This document shows, piece after piece, positions 1-5,019 of a DNA stretch of 8,332 bases. A program made the translations under genes and the position numbers. The notes below the pieces were generated by a model. The model searched no databases, was not told the DNA's origin, and saw only the letters and a list, made by a program, of their open reading frames with translations. The DNA comes from Rubrobacteraceae bacterium (GTDB lineage: Bacteria > Actinomycetota > Rubrobacteria > Rubrobacterales > Rubrobacteraceae), in assembly GCA_030447045.1 (NCBI GenBank), contig JAUJMB010000063.1, positions 1 to 8,332 on the forward strand, in the 5' to 3' direction. Every line of letters begins with the position of its first letter. The stretch's first letter is position 1.

Positions 1-33
1 TATGCTCCACGATCCCCGGGCCGCCACCTACAC

Positions 34-77
34 CGTCCCGAGCCGTGGGGGCGGAACGTACCCACGAAACCGGGACG
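34..77. repeat. Two-stage inverted repeat (hairpin) in gene-free left end
   Basis: Arms CGTCCCG (34-40) and CGGGACG (71-77) are perfect reverse complements. Nested inside them is a second perfect pair, CGTGGG (44-49) and CCCACG (61-66). The internal loop is AGC/AAAC and the apical loop has 11 nt. As RNA this would be a strong 13-bp interrupted stem. It has no T-tract on either side, so it is not a canonical intrinsic terminator. It may be a 3' end structure of a gene lying left of the window, or a repeat. Bases 1-33 hold nothing I can identify. Confidence 0.5.
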
Positions 78-88
78 ATTAGCACGGC

Positions 89-111
89 CCGGCGGGATAC
101 GAGCCGGTTTT
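89..111 (+). terminator. Weak intrinsic terminator candidate, plus strand
   Basis: CCGGC (89-93) pairs with GCCGG (103-107) across a 9-nt loop, and TTTT (108-111) follows directly. A 5-bp GC stem plus four Ts is short for a rho-independent terminator, but T-runs are rare in this DNA. It would end a plus-strand transcript entering from left of the window; no such gene is visible here. Confidence 0.35.
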
Positions 112-113
112 AT

Positions 114-164
114 GGGCGAAGCCGCCCCTAGGAGGTCCGTAGCCGCCAGGGACGCAGGCTACGG
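114..164 (-). terminator. Paired hairpins at the 3' end of the DUF2007 gene
   Basis: CCGTAGCC (137-144) and GGCTACGG (157-164) form a perfect 8-bp stem with a 12-nt loop. The stem overlaps the stop codon of the minus-strand gene (159-161). A second perfect stem follows on the minus strand, GGGCG/CGCCC with a 4-nt loop (114-127). Neither has a downstream T-run, so this would be a non-canonical terminator or mRNA 3' stabiliser. The 8-bp stem is clear in the sequence; its function is inferred. Confidence 0.45.
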
Positions 165-392
165 CGCGTAGGACCCTAGCCCCGTGGTGTCCTCGAGGAG
201 CTGCCTGGCCTCCTCCAGCAAGGCGCCCGGCACCAGCACGTCCCTGGGGCCGGCGGCCAGGAAGTCGGGGGCGTCGAAGCCGCGCGCGCGTTGGATCAGC
301 GCCGGAATACAGGCGTCCTTCAGCACGCCGTCCATCAGCAGCGCCGAGGTCTCGTTGGGGGCCACGGCCACCTTAACCCACCTCTCCTCCAT
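159..392 (-). CDS. Small DUF2007-type protein (putative signal-transducing family)
   Basis: This 77-residue soluble protein begins MEERWVKVAVAPNE. The pattern matches the DUF2007 family: a short beta strand (WVKVAVAP), a helix with ETSALLMDGVLKDACIP (residues 14-30), then a strand DVLVPGALLEEARQLLE (about 51-67) ending in a helix. The family is annotated as a putative signal-transducing protein, but no biochemical role is established that I can rely on. There is no signal peptide or membrane segment. The ATG at 392-390 is chosen because a TAGAAT -10 hexamer lies only 6 nt upstream and no Shine-Dalgarno is visible, which suggests a leaderless message. It diverges from the DUF817 gene and appears to be transcribed alone. 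Family assignment is by pattern only. Confidence 0.75.
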   Translation of the reverse strand: MEERWVKVAVAPNETSALLMDGVLKDACIPALIQRARGFDAPDFLAAGPRDVLVPGALLEEARQLLEDTTGLGSYAP

Positions 393-398
393 GCCCGC

Positions 399-404
399 AT
401 TCTA
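399..404 (-). promoter_or_regulatory. -10 hexamer TAGAAT of a likely leaderless promoter
   Basis: On the minus strand TAGAAT is followed by GCGGGC and then directly by the ATG of the DUF2007 gene. Transcription would therefore begin at or within 1-2 nt of the start codon. No convincing -35 box is seen 16-18 nt upstream. AT-rich hexamers are rare in this region, which favours a real site. Confidence 0.45.
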
Positions 405-508
405 TCCCAGGCCGTCCCCGCGAAGATGCGGACCGGCGCGAACGTCTCGGTCCGCAAGAGTTCCCAGACGACGGAGACCCGCGGGCCGGGCGGGGTCGTC
501 CGGGGGTT

Positions 509-517
509 TGCTATAGT
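509..517 (+). promoter_or_regulatory. Extended -10 promoter (TGCTATAGT) for the DUF817 gene
   Basis: TG, one base, then TATAGT (512-517) is an extended -10 element. No -35 box of consensus type is present, as is usual for extended -10 promoters. The start of transcription would be near 523-525, leaving about 80 nt of leader before the DUF817 ATG. That leader contains a purine-rich GAGGAGAGGG (533-542) and a short ORF. The rest of the 393-602 gap holds nothing else I can name. Confidence 0.5.
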
Positions 518-550
518 TGCGCGAGGAGTTTCGAGGAGAGGGCGGCCCCG

Positions 551-601
551 ATGGAACCACAGCCGAGGCTTGCCCCGCGGCGGGCCCGCGCGGGCTTCTA
601 G
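551..601 (+). CDS. Possible 16-codon leader ORF upstream of the DUF817 gene
   Basis: ATG at 551 opens a 16-residue frame (MEPQPRLAPRRARAGF) ending with TAG at 599-601, one base before the DUF817 ATG at 603. The only good Shine-Dalgarno-like sequence here, GAGGAGAGGG (533-542), sits about 9-12 nt before this ATG and not before the DUF817 ATG. This arrangement would suit translational coupling by reinitiation. The peptide is rich in Arg and Pro and matches no family I know. It could also be chance, or the remains of an N-terminus broken by a frameshift. Existence as a translated ORF is inferred. Confidence 0.3.
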   Translation: MEPQPRLAPRRARAGF

Positions 602-602
602 G

Positions 603-1421
603 ATGGAAAGGGCCGCGGGGGCGGGCTTCGAGAGGGCTTCGGCGAAGGACCTTCTGACGGAGCTGTTCGTCTTCGGGCTCAAGCAGGCGAGGGCCTGCCT
701 GTTTCCGGGGATCTTTATCTCGATCCTGCTGCTCTCCAGCCACGTGCCGCTCTTCGGGCTCGCCCGCTACGACTTTATCTTTGTCGGGGCGGTGCTGGCG
801 CAGGTGGTGCTGGTGGCGTTCGGGATAGAGACGAGGGACGAGGTGCTCACCCTCTGCGCCTTCCACGTGCTAGGCGTCGTGCTAGAGGTCTTCAAGACCA
901 GCCCCGCCATAGCCTCGTGGAGCTACCCCGAGCAGGGCTTCTTCGAGGTCTTCGGCGTCCCGCTCTACAGCGGCTTCATGTACGCCTCCGTGGCGAGCTA
1001 CATGTGCCAGGCCTGGCGTCTCCTGGACCTGGACCTGAAGAGCTACCCGCCGTACGCGCTCAGCGTGCCCCTGAGCGTCGGCATCTACCTGAACTTCTTC
1101 TCCCACCACTTTATTCCAGACCTTCGGTGGGCACTCGCGGCCGGGGTCTTCGTGGTGTTCTTCCGGACGAAGGTGCTGTTCACGGCGACGGGCCGGCGAC
1201 GGAGCATGCCGCTGGTGGTCTCGTTCGTGTTCATAGGGTTCTTTGTCTGGATCGCGGAGAACCTCTCCACGTACCTCGGGGCGTGGACGTACCCGGGGCA
1301 GGCCGGGGGCTGGGAGGTGGTCTCGCTGCAGAAGATCAGCTCCTGGTGCCTGCTCGTGATCGTCTCCTTCGTCATCGTCGCCGACCTGAAACACGCCAGG
1401 GCGGAACGCGGGAAGGGTTAG
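603..1421 (+). CDS. DUF817 family integral membrane protein
   Basis: This 272-residue polytopic membrane protein has about eight hydrophobic segments (roughly residues 31-46, 57-75, 82-95, 122-138, 151-167, 175-192, 203-222 and 246-262). Its sequence fits the DUF817 family: LKQARACLFPGIF (26-38), EVFKTSPAIASWSYPE (95-110), NFFSHHFIPDLRW (164-176) and IAENLSTYLGAWTYPG (217-232). The conserved His pair, Asp and Glu/Asn near membrane segments could form a polar or metal site, but no function is established. The frame stays open upstream to 291, yet that part is Arg-rich, unlike a membrane protein, and carries no family motif. I therefore start at the ATG at 603, just before the conserved LTELFVFGL. 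The start lacks its own strong Shine-Dalgarno and may depend on the leader ORF that ends at 601. Confidence 0.85.
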   Translation: MERAAGAGFERASAKDLLTELFVFGLKQARACLFPGIFISILLLSSHVPLFGLARYDFIFVGAVLAQVVLVAFGIETRDEVLTLCAFHVLGVVLEVFKTSPAIASWSYPEQGFFEVFGVPLYSGFMYASVASYMCQAWRLLDLDLKSYPPYALSVPLSVGIYLNFFSHHFIPDLRWALAAGVFVVFFRTKVLFTATGRRRSMPLVVSFVFIGFFVWIAENLSTYLGAWTYPGQAGGWEVVSLQKISSWCLLVIVSFVIVADLKHARAERGKG

Positions 1422-1453
1422 CGCCGGAAGGGAACGCCCGCGCAAGGTGGCCC

Positions 1454-1488
1454 GGGGCGGTGCCCCCTCACTTCAGAGCCTTAAGGCT
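1454..1488. terminator. Hairpins between convergent DUF817 and DedA genes
   Basis: GGGGC (1454-1458) and GCCCC (1462-1466) form a 5-bp stem with a GGT loop. A perfect 12-nt palindrome AGCCTTAAGGCT (1477-1488) overlaps the DedA stop codon (TAA on the minus strand, 1483-1481). The two genes meet tail to tail with 59 nt between stops, where a bidirectional terminator is expected. No T-tract follows either hairpin, so the call rests on position and symmetry. Confidence 0.35.
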
Positions 1489-2146
1489 TGGAGCCCTTCT
1501 TCATATATCTCCTGCGGAGCACGAGCGCGAGGATCACCAGCGCCACGAGGGCCACGACGCTGAAGCCGAAGGATTTCGCGACGGCGAGGAGCTCGCCCCA
1601 GTACTGGCCGAAGACGTAGCCGACGAGGGAGTAGGCGACGGCCCAGACGAGGCCGGCCGCCACGTTGTAGGGGACGAACCTGAAGTACCCCATCCTGGTG
1701 ACGCCGGCGAAGAGGGGGGTCATGCTGCGCAGGCCCGGCCCGAAGCGGCCGACAAAGACGGTCTTGCCCCCGTGGGTCTCGAAGTAGCGCTCGACCTTCT
1801 CCAGGCTCTTCTCGTTTATGAGGAAGTGGAGGAGCCGGATCTTGAGGATGCGGTCGATGAGGGGGCGCCCGCCGACCCTGCCGATCCAGTACACCGCGTT
1901 GTCCGAGACGAGGGCGCCCGCGAACCCACTGAGCATGACGAGCGGGAGCGCCGCCTGCCCGTTGTTGGCGAAGAACCCGCCCGCGAAGAGGACGATGTCC
2001 CCGGAGGCGGGGAGGCCGAAGTTGTCGAGCGCGGCCCCGACAAAGATGACGAGGTAGCCGTGCGCGAGAAGCAGGCCCGTGACGAAATCCAGGACCCCGC
2101 TTGGGGAGTTGGGGATGGACTGAAGGAAGTTGAGGATGCTCTCCAT
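1481..2146 (-). CDS. DedA family (SNARE-associated/VTT) membrane protein
   Basis: This 221-residue inner-membrane protein of the DedA family is implicated in lipid carrier recycling, phospholipid translocation and envelope homeostasis. Visible hallmarks are the N-terminal re-entrant motif DNFGLPASGD (41-50), SDNAVYWIGRVGG (81-93), and the second amphipathic motif GRFGPGLRSMTPLFAGVTRM (133-152) with the conserved Arg residues R134 and R140. C-terminal hydrophobic helices follow (about 161-182 and 195-210), with a basic tail RRRYMKKGSK. The usual ExxxPxPGE-type motif is altered here: Asp replaces the first and last Glu, and Ser replaces the second Pro. The length is normal for the family. The ATG at 2146-2144 follows an extended -10 box by only 11 nt, so the leader is very short. 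The exact substrate cannot be told from sequence. Confidence 0.9.
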   Translation of the reverse strand: MESILNFLQSIPNSPSGVLDFVTGLLLAHGYLVIFVGAALDNFGLPASGDIVLFAGGFFANNGQAALPLVMLSGFAGALVSDNAVYWIGRVGGRPLIDRILKIRLLHFLINEKSLEKVERYFETHGGKTVFVGRFGPGLRSMTPLFAGVTRMGYFRFVPYNVAAGLVWAVAYSLVGYVFGQYWGELLAVAKSFGFSVVALVALVILALVLRRRYMKKGSKP

Positions 2147-2157
2147 GCGACCACCGC

Positions 2158-2166
2158 GTTATACCA
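2158..2166 (-). promoter_or_regulatory. Extended -10 promoter (TGGTATAAC) for the DedA gene
   Basis: On the minus strand TGG followed by TATAAC (2163-2158) forms an extended -10 element. The hexamer ends 11 nt before the ATG, so transcription should begin about 4-6 nt before the start codon. No consensus -35 is seen. The site is back to back with the plus-strand cobalamin operon promoter about 20 bp away. Confidence 0.5.
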
Positions 2167-2183
2167 CGCCCCGCGACGGGCGG

Positions 2184-2212
2184 TTGACGCGTGCGGGGCT
2201 TGGGTCTATGCT
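2184..2212 (+). promoter_or_regulatory. Sigma-70-type promoter of the cobalamin operon
   Basis: TTGACG (2184-2189) and TATGCT (2207-2212) are separated by exactly 17 bp, the optimal housekeeping spacing. Transcription should begin near 2218-2220, about 14 nt before the first helix of the riboswitch. This is the best promoter match in the window and explains the placement of the regulatory RNA. Confidence 0.7.
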
Positions 2213-2232
2213 GCCCGCGTAAGTAGACAGGC

Positions 2233-2384
2233 GGCGGAGGGACGCAGGAAGCCGGTTGGAGTCCGGCGCGGTCCCGCCACTGTAACCGGGGAGCGAGCCC
2301 GAAGAGGGGCCACTGTCGGCGTAGAGGCCGACGGGAAGGCCGGGGTTAGCCGAGATCCGGGAGCCAGGAGACTGGCCTTCCGCC
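2233..2384 (+). promoter_or_regulatory. Cobalamin (B12) riboswitch aptamer
   Basis: The conserved core GCCGG (2251-2255) ... TCCGGC followed by GCGGTCCCGCCACTGTAA (2267-2284) is diagnostic of the cobalamin riboswitch. So are the conserved GGGAAG (2333-2338) and the B12 box GAGCCAGGAGACTGGCC (2361-2377). The closing helix P1 is formed by GGCGGAGGG (2233-2241) with CCTTCCGCC (2376-2384), 9 bp with one G-U pair. An internal stem GTCGGC/GCCGAC (2315-2320/2327-2332) is perfect. It binds adenosyl- or related cobalamin and normally lowers expression of downstream genes when B12 is plentiful. Here it precedes cbtB, a classic target. Confidence 0.95.
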
Positions 2385-2424
2385 CGCGAATTTTCCGGCC
2401 GGGGCGAGGACCCCGAGAAGGAGG
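2385..2424 (+). promoter_or_regulatory. Riboswitch expression platform and strong RBS of cbtB
   Basis: A small hairpin GGGG(CGAGGA)CCCC (2401-2414) lies between the aptamer and the Shine-Dalgarno AAGGAGG (2418-2424), which is 5 nt before the cbtB ATG. There is no T-run, so control is more likely at translation initiation than by an intrinsic terminator. The GGGGC of the hairpin could also pair with the L5 sequence GTCCC of the aptamer (kissing interaction), and GAAGG (2417-2421) could pair with CCTTC (2376-2380) of the P1 strand. Which pairing is used is not decidable by eye. Confidence 0.5.
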
Positions 2425-2429
2425 CAACA

Positions 2430-2639
2430 ATGGATAAGCCGCTCCCCAGGCACCCCTCGCCGACGCTGCCGCTTTGGGGCTGGGCGACCCTGGCGCTCCT
2501 GCTGGTCTTCTTGTTCGTGCTCCTCTCCGCCAGCGGGGCCCTGCTCGCGCCGCTTCTCGGGCAGGCCGCGGGCGCCTTCGACTACCTGCACGAGTTCGCC
2601 CACGACGGGCGACACCTGCTCGCCGCCCCCTGCCACTAG
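2430..2639 (+). CDS. cbtB: CbtB, small subunit of predicted cobalt transporter
   Basis: This 69-residue protein has one membrane helix (about residues 17-40) and the CbtB signature at its C-terminus, HEFAHDGRHLLAAPCH (54-69). The His, Asp and Cys residues in that tail are likely metal ligands. CbtB is predicted, from its association with B12 riboswitches and cobalamin genes, to work with CbtA in cobalt uptake; direct transport proof is limited. The length matches the family. The ATG at 2430 has an excellent Shine-Dalgarno AAGGAGG and is the first gene under the riboswitch. The stop is 7 nt before the cbtA start, so the two are surely co-translated. Confidence 0.93.
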   Translation: MDKPLPRHPSPTLPLWGWATLALLLVFLFVLLSASGALLAPLLGQAAGAFDYLHEFAHDGRHLLAAPCH

Positions 2640-2646
2640 GAGGGGC

Positions 2647-3354
2647 GTGGTCTCAACCTACCTGCGCCGCGGCCTGGCCGCTGGGCTGCTCGCCGGCCTC
2701 CTGGCGGGCCTCTTCGCCTTGTTTGTCGGGGAGCCCCTGCTCGACCGCGCCATCGCCTTCGAGGAATCCTCCGCCGGCCACGAACACGGGGAAGAGGTCT
2801 TCTCCCGCTCCACCCAGAAGGTGGGGCTCTTCTTCGCCACGGGCCTCTTCGGGACGACGGTCGGCGGGATCTTCGGCCTCGTCTTCGCCTTCTTCCGCGG
2901 AAGGCTGGCCGTCGAAGGCGACCTCAGGCGCAGCCTCTACCTGACGGCGGCCCTCTTTGCCGGGGCGTTCGCGATCCCCTTCCTCAAGTACCCGGCGAAC
3001 CCGCCGTCCGTCGGGGACCCCTCGACCATCGGCGCCCGCACCGCCGCGTACTTCACGCTGGTGGCCCTCTCCCTGCTGGCCGTGCTCGCGGCCTGGCTCG
3101 CGGCGCGTGGCCTGCGCGAGCGGGGCGTGGAGGCCCCGAGCCGGCGCGCGATGGTGGGCGCCGGGCTCCTGGCCGTGGTGGCTATCCTGTTCCTAATCCT
3201 CCCGCCGGCGGCGTCGGCCGGGGGTTTCCCGACAGGTCTGCTCTGGGGTTTCCGCCTCTCGTCGTTCGGGACGCAGCTCGTGTTCTGGGCCGGGCTCGGC
3301 GCGCTGTTCGGGCTGCTGTGCGAGCGGGCGAACCGGAGGGGCGGGGCGGCTTGA
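2647..3354 (+). CDS. cbtA: CbtA, membrane subunit of predicted cobalt transporter
   Basis: This 235-residue polytopic membrane protein has five to six hydrophobic helices (about 9-28, 58-82, 96-113, 133-153, 169-187 and 208-225). Family motifs are YLRRGLAAGLLAGLLAGLFA (5-24), the His-rich loop HEHGEE (45-50), PFLKYPANPP (111-120) and FRLSSFGTQLVFW (202-214). HEHGEE is a good candidate for the cobalt-binding site. The start is GTG at 2647, preceded by AGGAGGGG (2638-2645), which overlaps the cbtB stop. The six-base core AGGAGG leaves a short 3-nt spacer, but the N-terminal YLRRGL matches the family here. The stop TGA (3352-3354) overlaps the cobQ TTG start as TTGA. CbtA and CbtB are predicted to import cobalt for corrin synthesis by the enzymes encoded next. 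Confidence 0.93.
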   Translation: MVSTYLRRGLAAGLLAGLLAGLFALFVGEPLLDRAIAFEESSAGHEHGEEVFSRSTQKVGLFFATGLFGTTVGGIFGLVFAFFRGRLAVEGDLRRSLYLTAALFAGAFAIPFLKYPANPPSVGDPSTIGARTAAYFTLVALSLLAVLAAWLAARGLRERGVEAPSRRAMVGAGLLAVVAILFLILPPAASAGGFPTGLLWGFRLSSFGTQLVFWAGLGALFGLLCERANRRGGAA

Positions 3355-5000
3355 GGGGGGCGCTGCTGGTCGCCGGCACCCACTCCGACGCCGGCAAGAG
3401 CGTGGTTGTGGCGGGCCTCTGCCGCTGGCTGGCGCGGGAGGGGGTAAAGGTCGCGCCGTTCAAGGCGCAGAACATGGCGCTCAACTCGTTCGTGACGCGG
3501 GAGGGGGCCGAGATCGGGCGCGCCCAGGCCATGCAAGCCGCGGCGGCGAACGTCGAGCCCGAGGCGGCGATGAACCCCGTGCTGTTGAAACCCTCGGCGG
3601 AACGGACCACCCAGGTCGTCGTGCGCGGGAGACCGTGGGCGACGGCCAGCGCGAGGAGCTACGGGGGGATGAAGAGGGAGCTTCTGCCGATAGTCCTCGA
3701 GTCGCTGGAGGACCTGCGCTCGCGGTTCGACGTCGTGGTCTGCGAGGGGGCCGGGAGCCCGGCCGAGATCAACCTGAGGCAGAACGACCTCGCCAACATG
3801 GGCCTCGCCCGCGCGGCGGGCCTCCCCGTCCTCCTCGTCGGGGACATCGACCGCGGCGGCCTCTTCGCGAGCCTCTACGGCACGCTCGCCCTGCTCTCGC
3901 CCGCGGACCAGGCCCACATCGTCGGCTTCCTGGTCAACAAGTTCCGGGGCGACCCCGCGGTCCTGGAGCCCGGGCTGGAGAGGATGACCGCCCTCACCGG
4001 ACGCCCCTTCTTCGGCACGCTCCCGTTTGTCCGGGGCTTGGGCATCGACGGCGAGGACTCCCTCGCGCTGGACGCGCCGCGCCCCATAAAGCCGCCGGCC
4101 GGCCGGGACGCACTGCGCGTGGCCGTGGCGAGGCTCGGGCGCATCAGCAACTTCACGGACTTCGACGCCCTCGCCCACGAGCCCGGCGTCGCCGTGCGCT
4201 TCACCGAGTCTCACGAGGAGCTGATCGAAGCCGACCTGGCCGTCCTTCCCGGCACCAAGGCGACCGTGGAGGACCTCGGGCTCCTCCGCTCCCGCGGCCT
4301 TGACCGGGCCTTCATCGAGCGCACGCGACGCGGCCTCCCGACGCTCGGCATCTGCGGCGGCTACCAGATGCTCGGAGGGAGGATCCTGGACGGCGTGGAG
4401 AGCGCCGCCCCGGAGGTTCCGGGCCTCGGCCTCCTGCCCGTCGAGACGGCCTTCGAGCCGGAGAAGGTCCTCGCCCGGCCCGAGGGGCTGGCGCCGGGGT
4501 TCGCCGGCGCGAGCGTCTCGGGGTACGAGATCCACCACGGCCGGACCCGCCTCCTCGACGGCGAACCGCTCTTCGTCACAGAGAACGGAACGGAAGGCTG
4601 CCGCGCCGGCGCGACTTTAGGCACCTCCTGGCACGGCGTCCTGGAGTCCGACGCTTTCCGCCGGGCCCTGCTCCTCTGGGTCGCCGCCGAACGCAACCTC
4701 GACTGGGAACCCGGCGAAGAGCCCTTCGCCGCCGCCCGCGAGGCGCAGCTGGACAGGCTCGGCGACCTCATAGCCGAGAACGTGGACAGGGAGGCATTGC
4801 TGCGCACCGTGGAGGCCGGCGCGCCGGCGGGGCTGCCGGTCGTGAGCGGTCAGCTATCTGCTCCCAGCGGCCAGCAAGCCGCGAACGGAGATAGTTCGCG
4901 CACGGAAGCATCCCGGAGAAACGGCGAGGCACCTGCGCCCGAACGGGCAGCGCTAGCGGCGACGGGCACCGACGGCGGGGGGGCGAAAGCTGATGGCTGA
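3351..5000 (+). CDS. cobQ: Cobyric acid synthase CobQ (glutamine-dependent amidotransferase)
   Basis: The enzyme amidates side chains b, d, e and g of adenosylcobyrinate a,c-diamide with glutamine and ATP to give cobyric acid. The N-terminal synthetase domain has the P-loop GTHSDAGKS (9-17), KAQNMALNS (38-46), CEGAGSPAEINL (131-142) and GDIDRGG (164-170). The C-terminal class I glutamine amidotransferase-like domain has the Cys nucleophile in GICGGYQ (333-339, Cys335), EIHHGRT (393-399) and the catalytic His in SWHG (His428). I start at TTG 3351, which overlaps the cbtA stop, has GGAGGGG 9 nt upstream and gives the normal N-terminus. A GTG at 3318 is in frame but adds 11 unconserved residues. 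The protein is 549 residues against about 490 usual, because residues after about 490 come from a repeat-containing, low-GC3 stretch. A rare TTA codon (4617-4619) lies near His428. Confidence 0.95.
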   Translation: MRGALLVAGTHSDAGKSVVVAGLCRWLAREGVKVAPFKAQNMALNSFVTREGAEIGRAQAMQAAAANVEPEAAMNPVLLKPSAERTTQVVVRGRPWATASARSYGGMKRELLPIVLESLEDLRSRFDVVVCEGAGSPAEINLRQNDLANMGLARAAGLPVLLVGDIDRGGLFASLYGTLALLSPADQAHIVGFLVNKFRGDPAVLEPGLERMTALTGRPFFGTLPFVRGLGIDGEDSLALDAPRPIKPPAGRDALRVAVARLGRISNFTDFDALAHEPGVAVRFTESHEELIEADLAVLPGTKATVEDLGLLRSRGLDRAFIERTRRGLPTLGICGGYQMLGGRILDGVESAAPEVPGLGLLPVETAFEPEKVLARPEGLAPGFAGASVSGYEIHHGRTRLLDGEPLFVTENGTEGCRAGATLGTSWHGVLESDAFRRALLLWVAAERNLDWEPGEEPFAAAREAQLDRLGDLIAENVDREALLRTVEAGAPAGLPVVSGQLSAPSGQQAANGDSSRTEASRRNGEAPAPERAALAATGTDGGGAKADG

Positions 5001-5019
5001 CAGGCTGACCGCTGATAGC
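4845..5019. repeat. Heptamer-flanked inverted element at the cobQ/cobN junction
   Basis: The left end, read on the minus strand, is a run of heptamers GCTGGCC, GCTGGGA, GCAGATA, GCTGACC, GCT (4875 back to 4845). The right end on the plus strand is GCTGATG, GCTGACA, G, GCTGACC, GCTGATA, GC (4989-5019). AGCGGTCAGC (4845-4854) is the exact reverse complement of 5004-5013, and GCTATC (4853-4858) that of 5014-5019. The interior has a perfect hairpin (4880-4900). Third codon positions here end in A or T in 19 of the last 52 cobQ codons, against 2 of the first 50. It looks like a small repeat element captured into the reading frame; it carries no transposase and its class is unknown to me. Confidence 0.55.
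4880..4900. repeat. Perfect hairpin inside the cobQ tail
   Basis: CGCGAAC (4880-4886) and GTTCGCG (4894-4900) are perfect reverse complements around a 7-nt loop GGAGATA. It lies between the two heptamer arrays of the junction element. There is no T-run, so termination is unlikely; it could pause translation or protect mRNA, or be the core of the repeat. Confidence 0.5.

Noticed and set aside
291..602. N-terminal extension of the DUF817 frame from ATG 291
   Set aside because: It would overlap the DUF2007 gene and both promoters. It is Arg-rich and not membrane-like, and family similarity begins only after 603.
2206..2430. Minus-strand 74-codon frame over the riboswitch
   Set aside because: The region is explained by the cobalamin riboswitch, and the peptide shows no family features.
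917..2437. Plus-strand open frame of 506 codons across DUF817, DedA and the riboswitch
   Set aside because: It crosses three well-supported features in the wrong frame or strand and its translation is low-complexity.
3318..3350. GTG at 3318 as the cobQ start
   Set aside because: It would overlap cbtA by 37 nt and add 11 residues without family similarity. The TTG at 3351 has a well-spaced GGAGGGG and the usual N-terminus.
2937..4538. Minus-strand open frame of 533 codons opposite cbtA/cobQ
   Set aside because: It is a shadow of cbtA and cobQ with biased composition and no recognisable domain.
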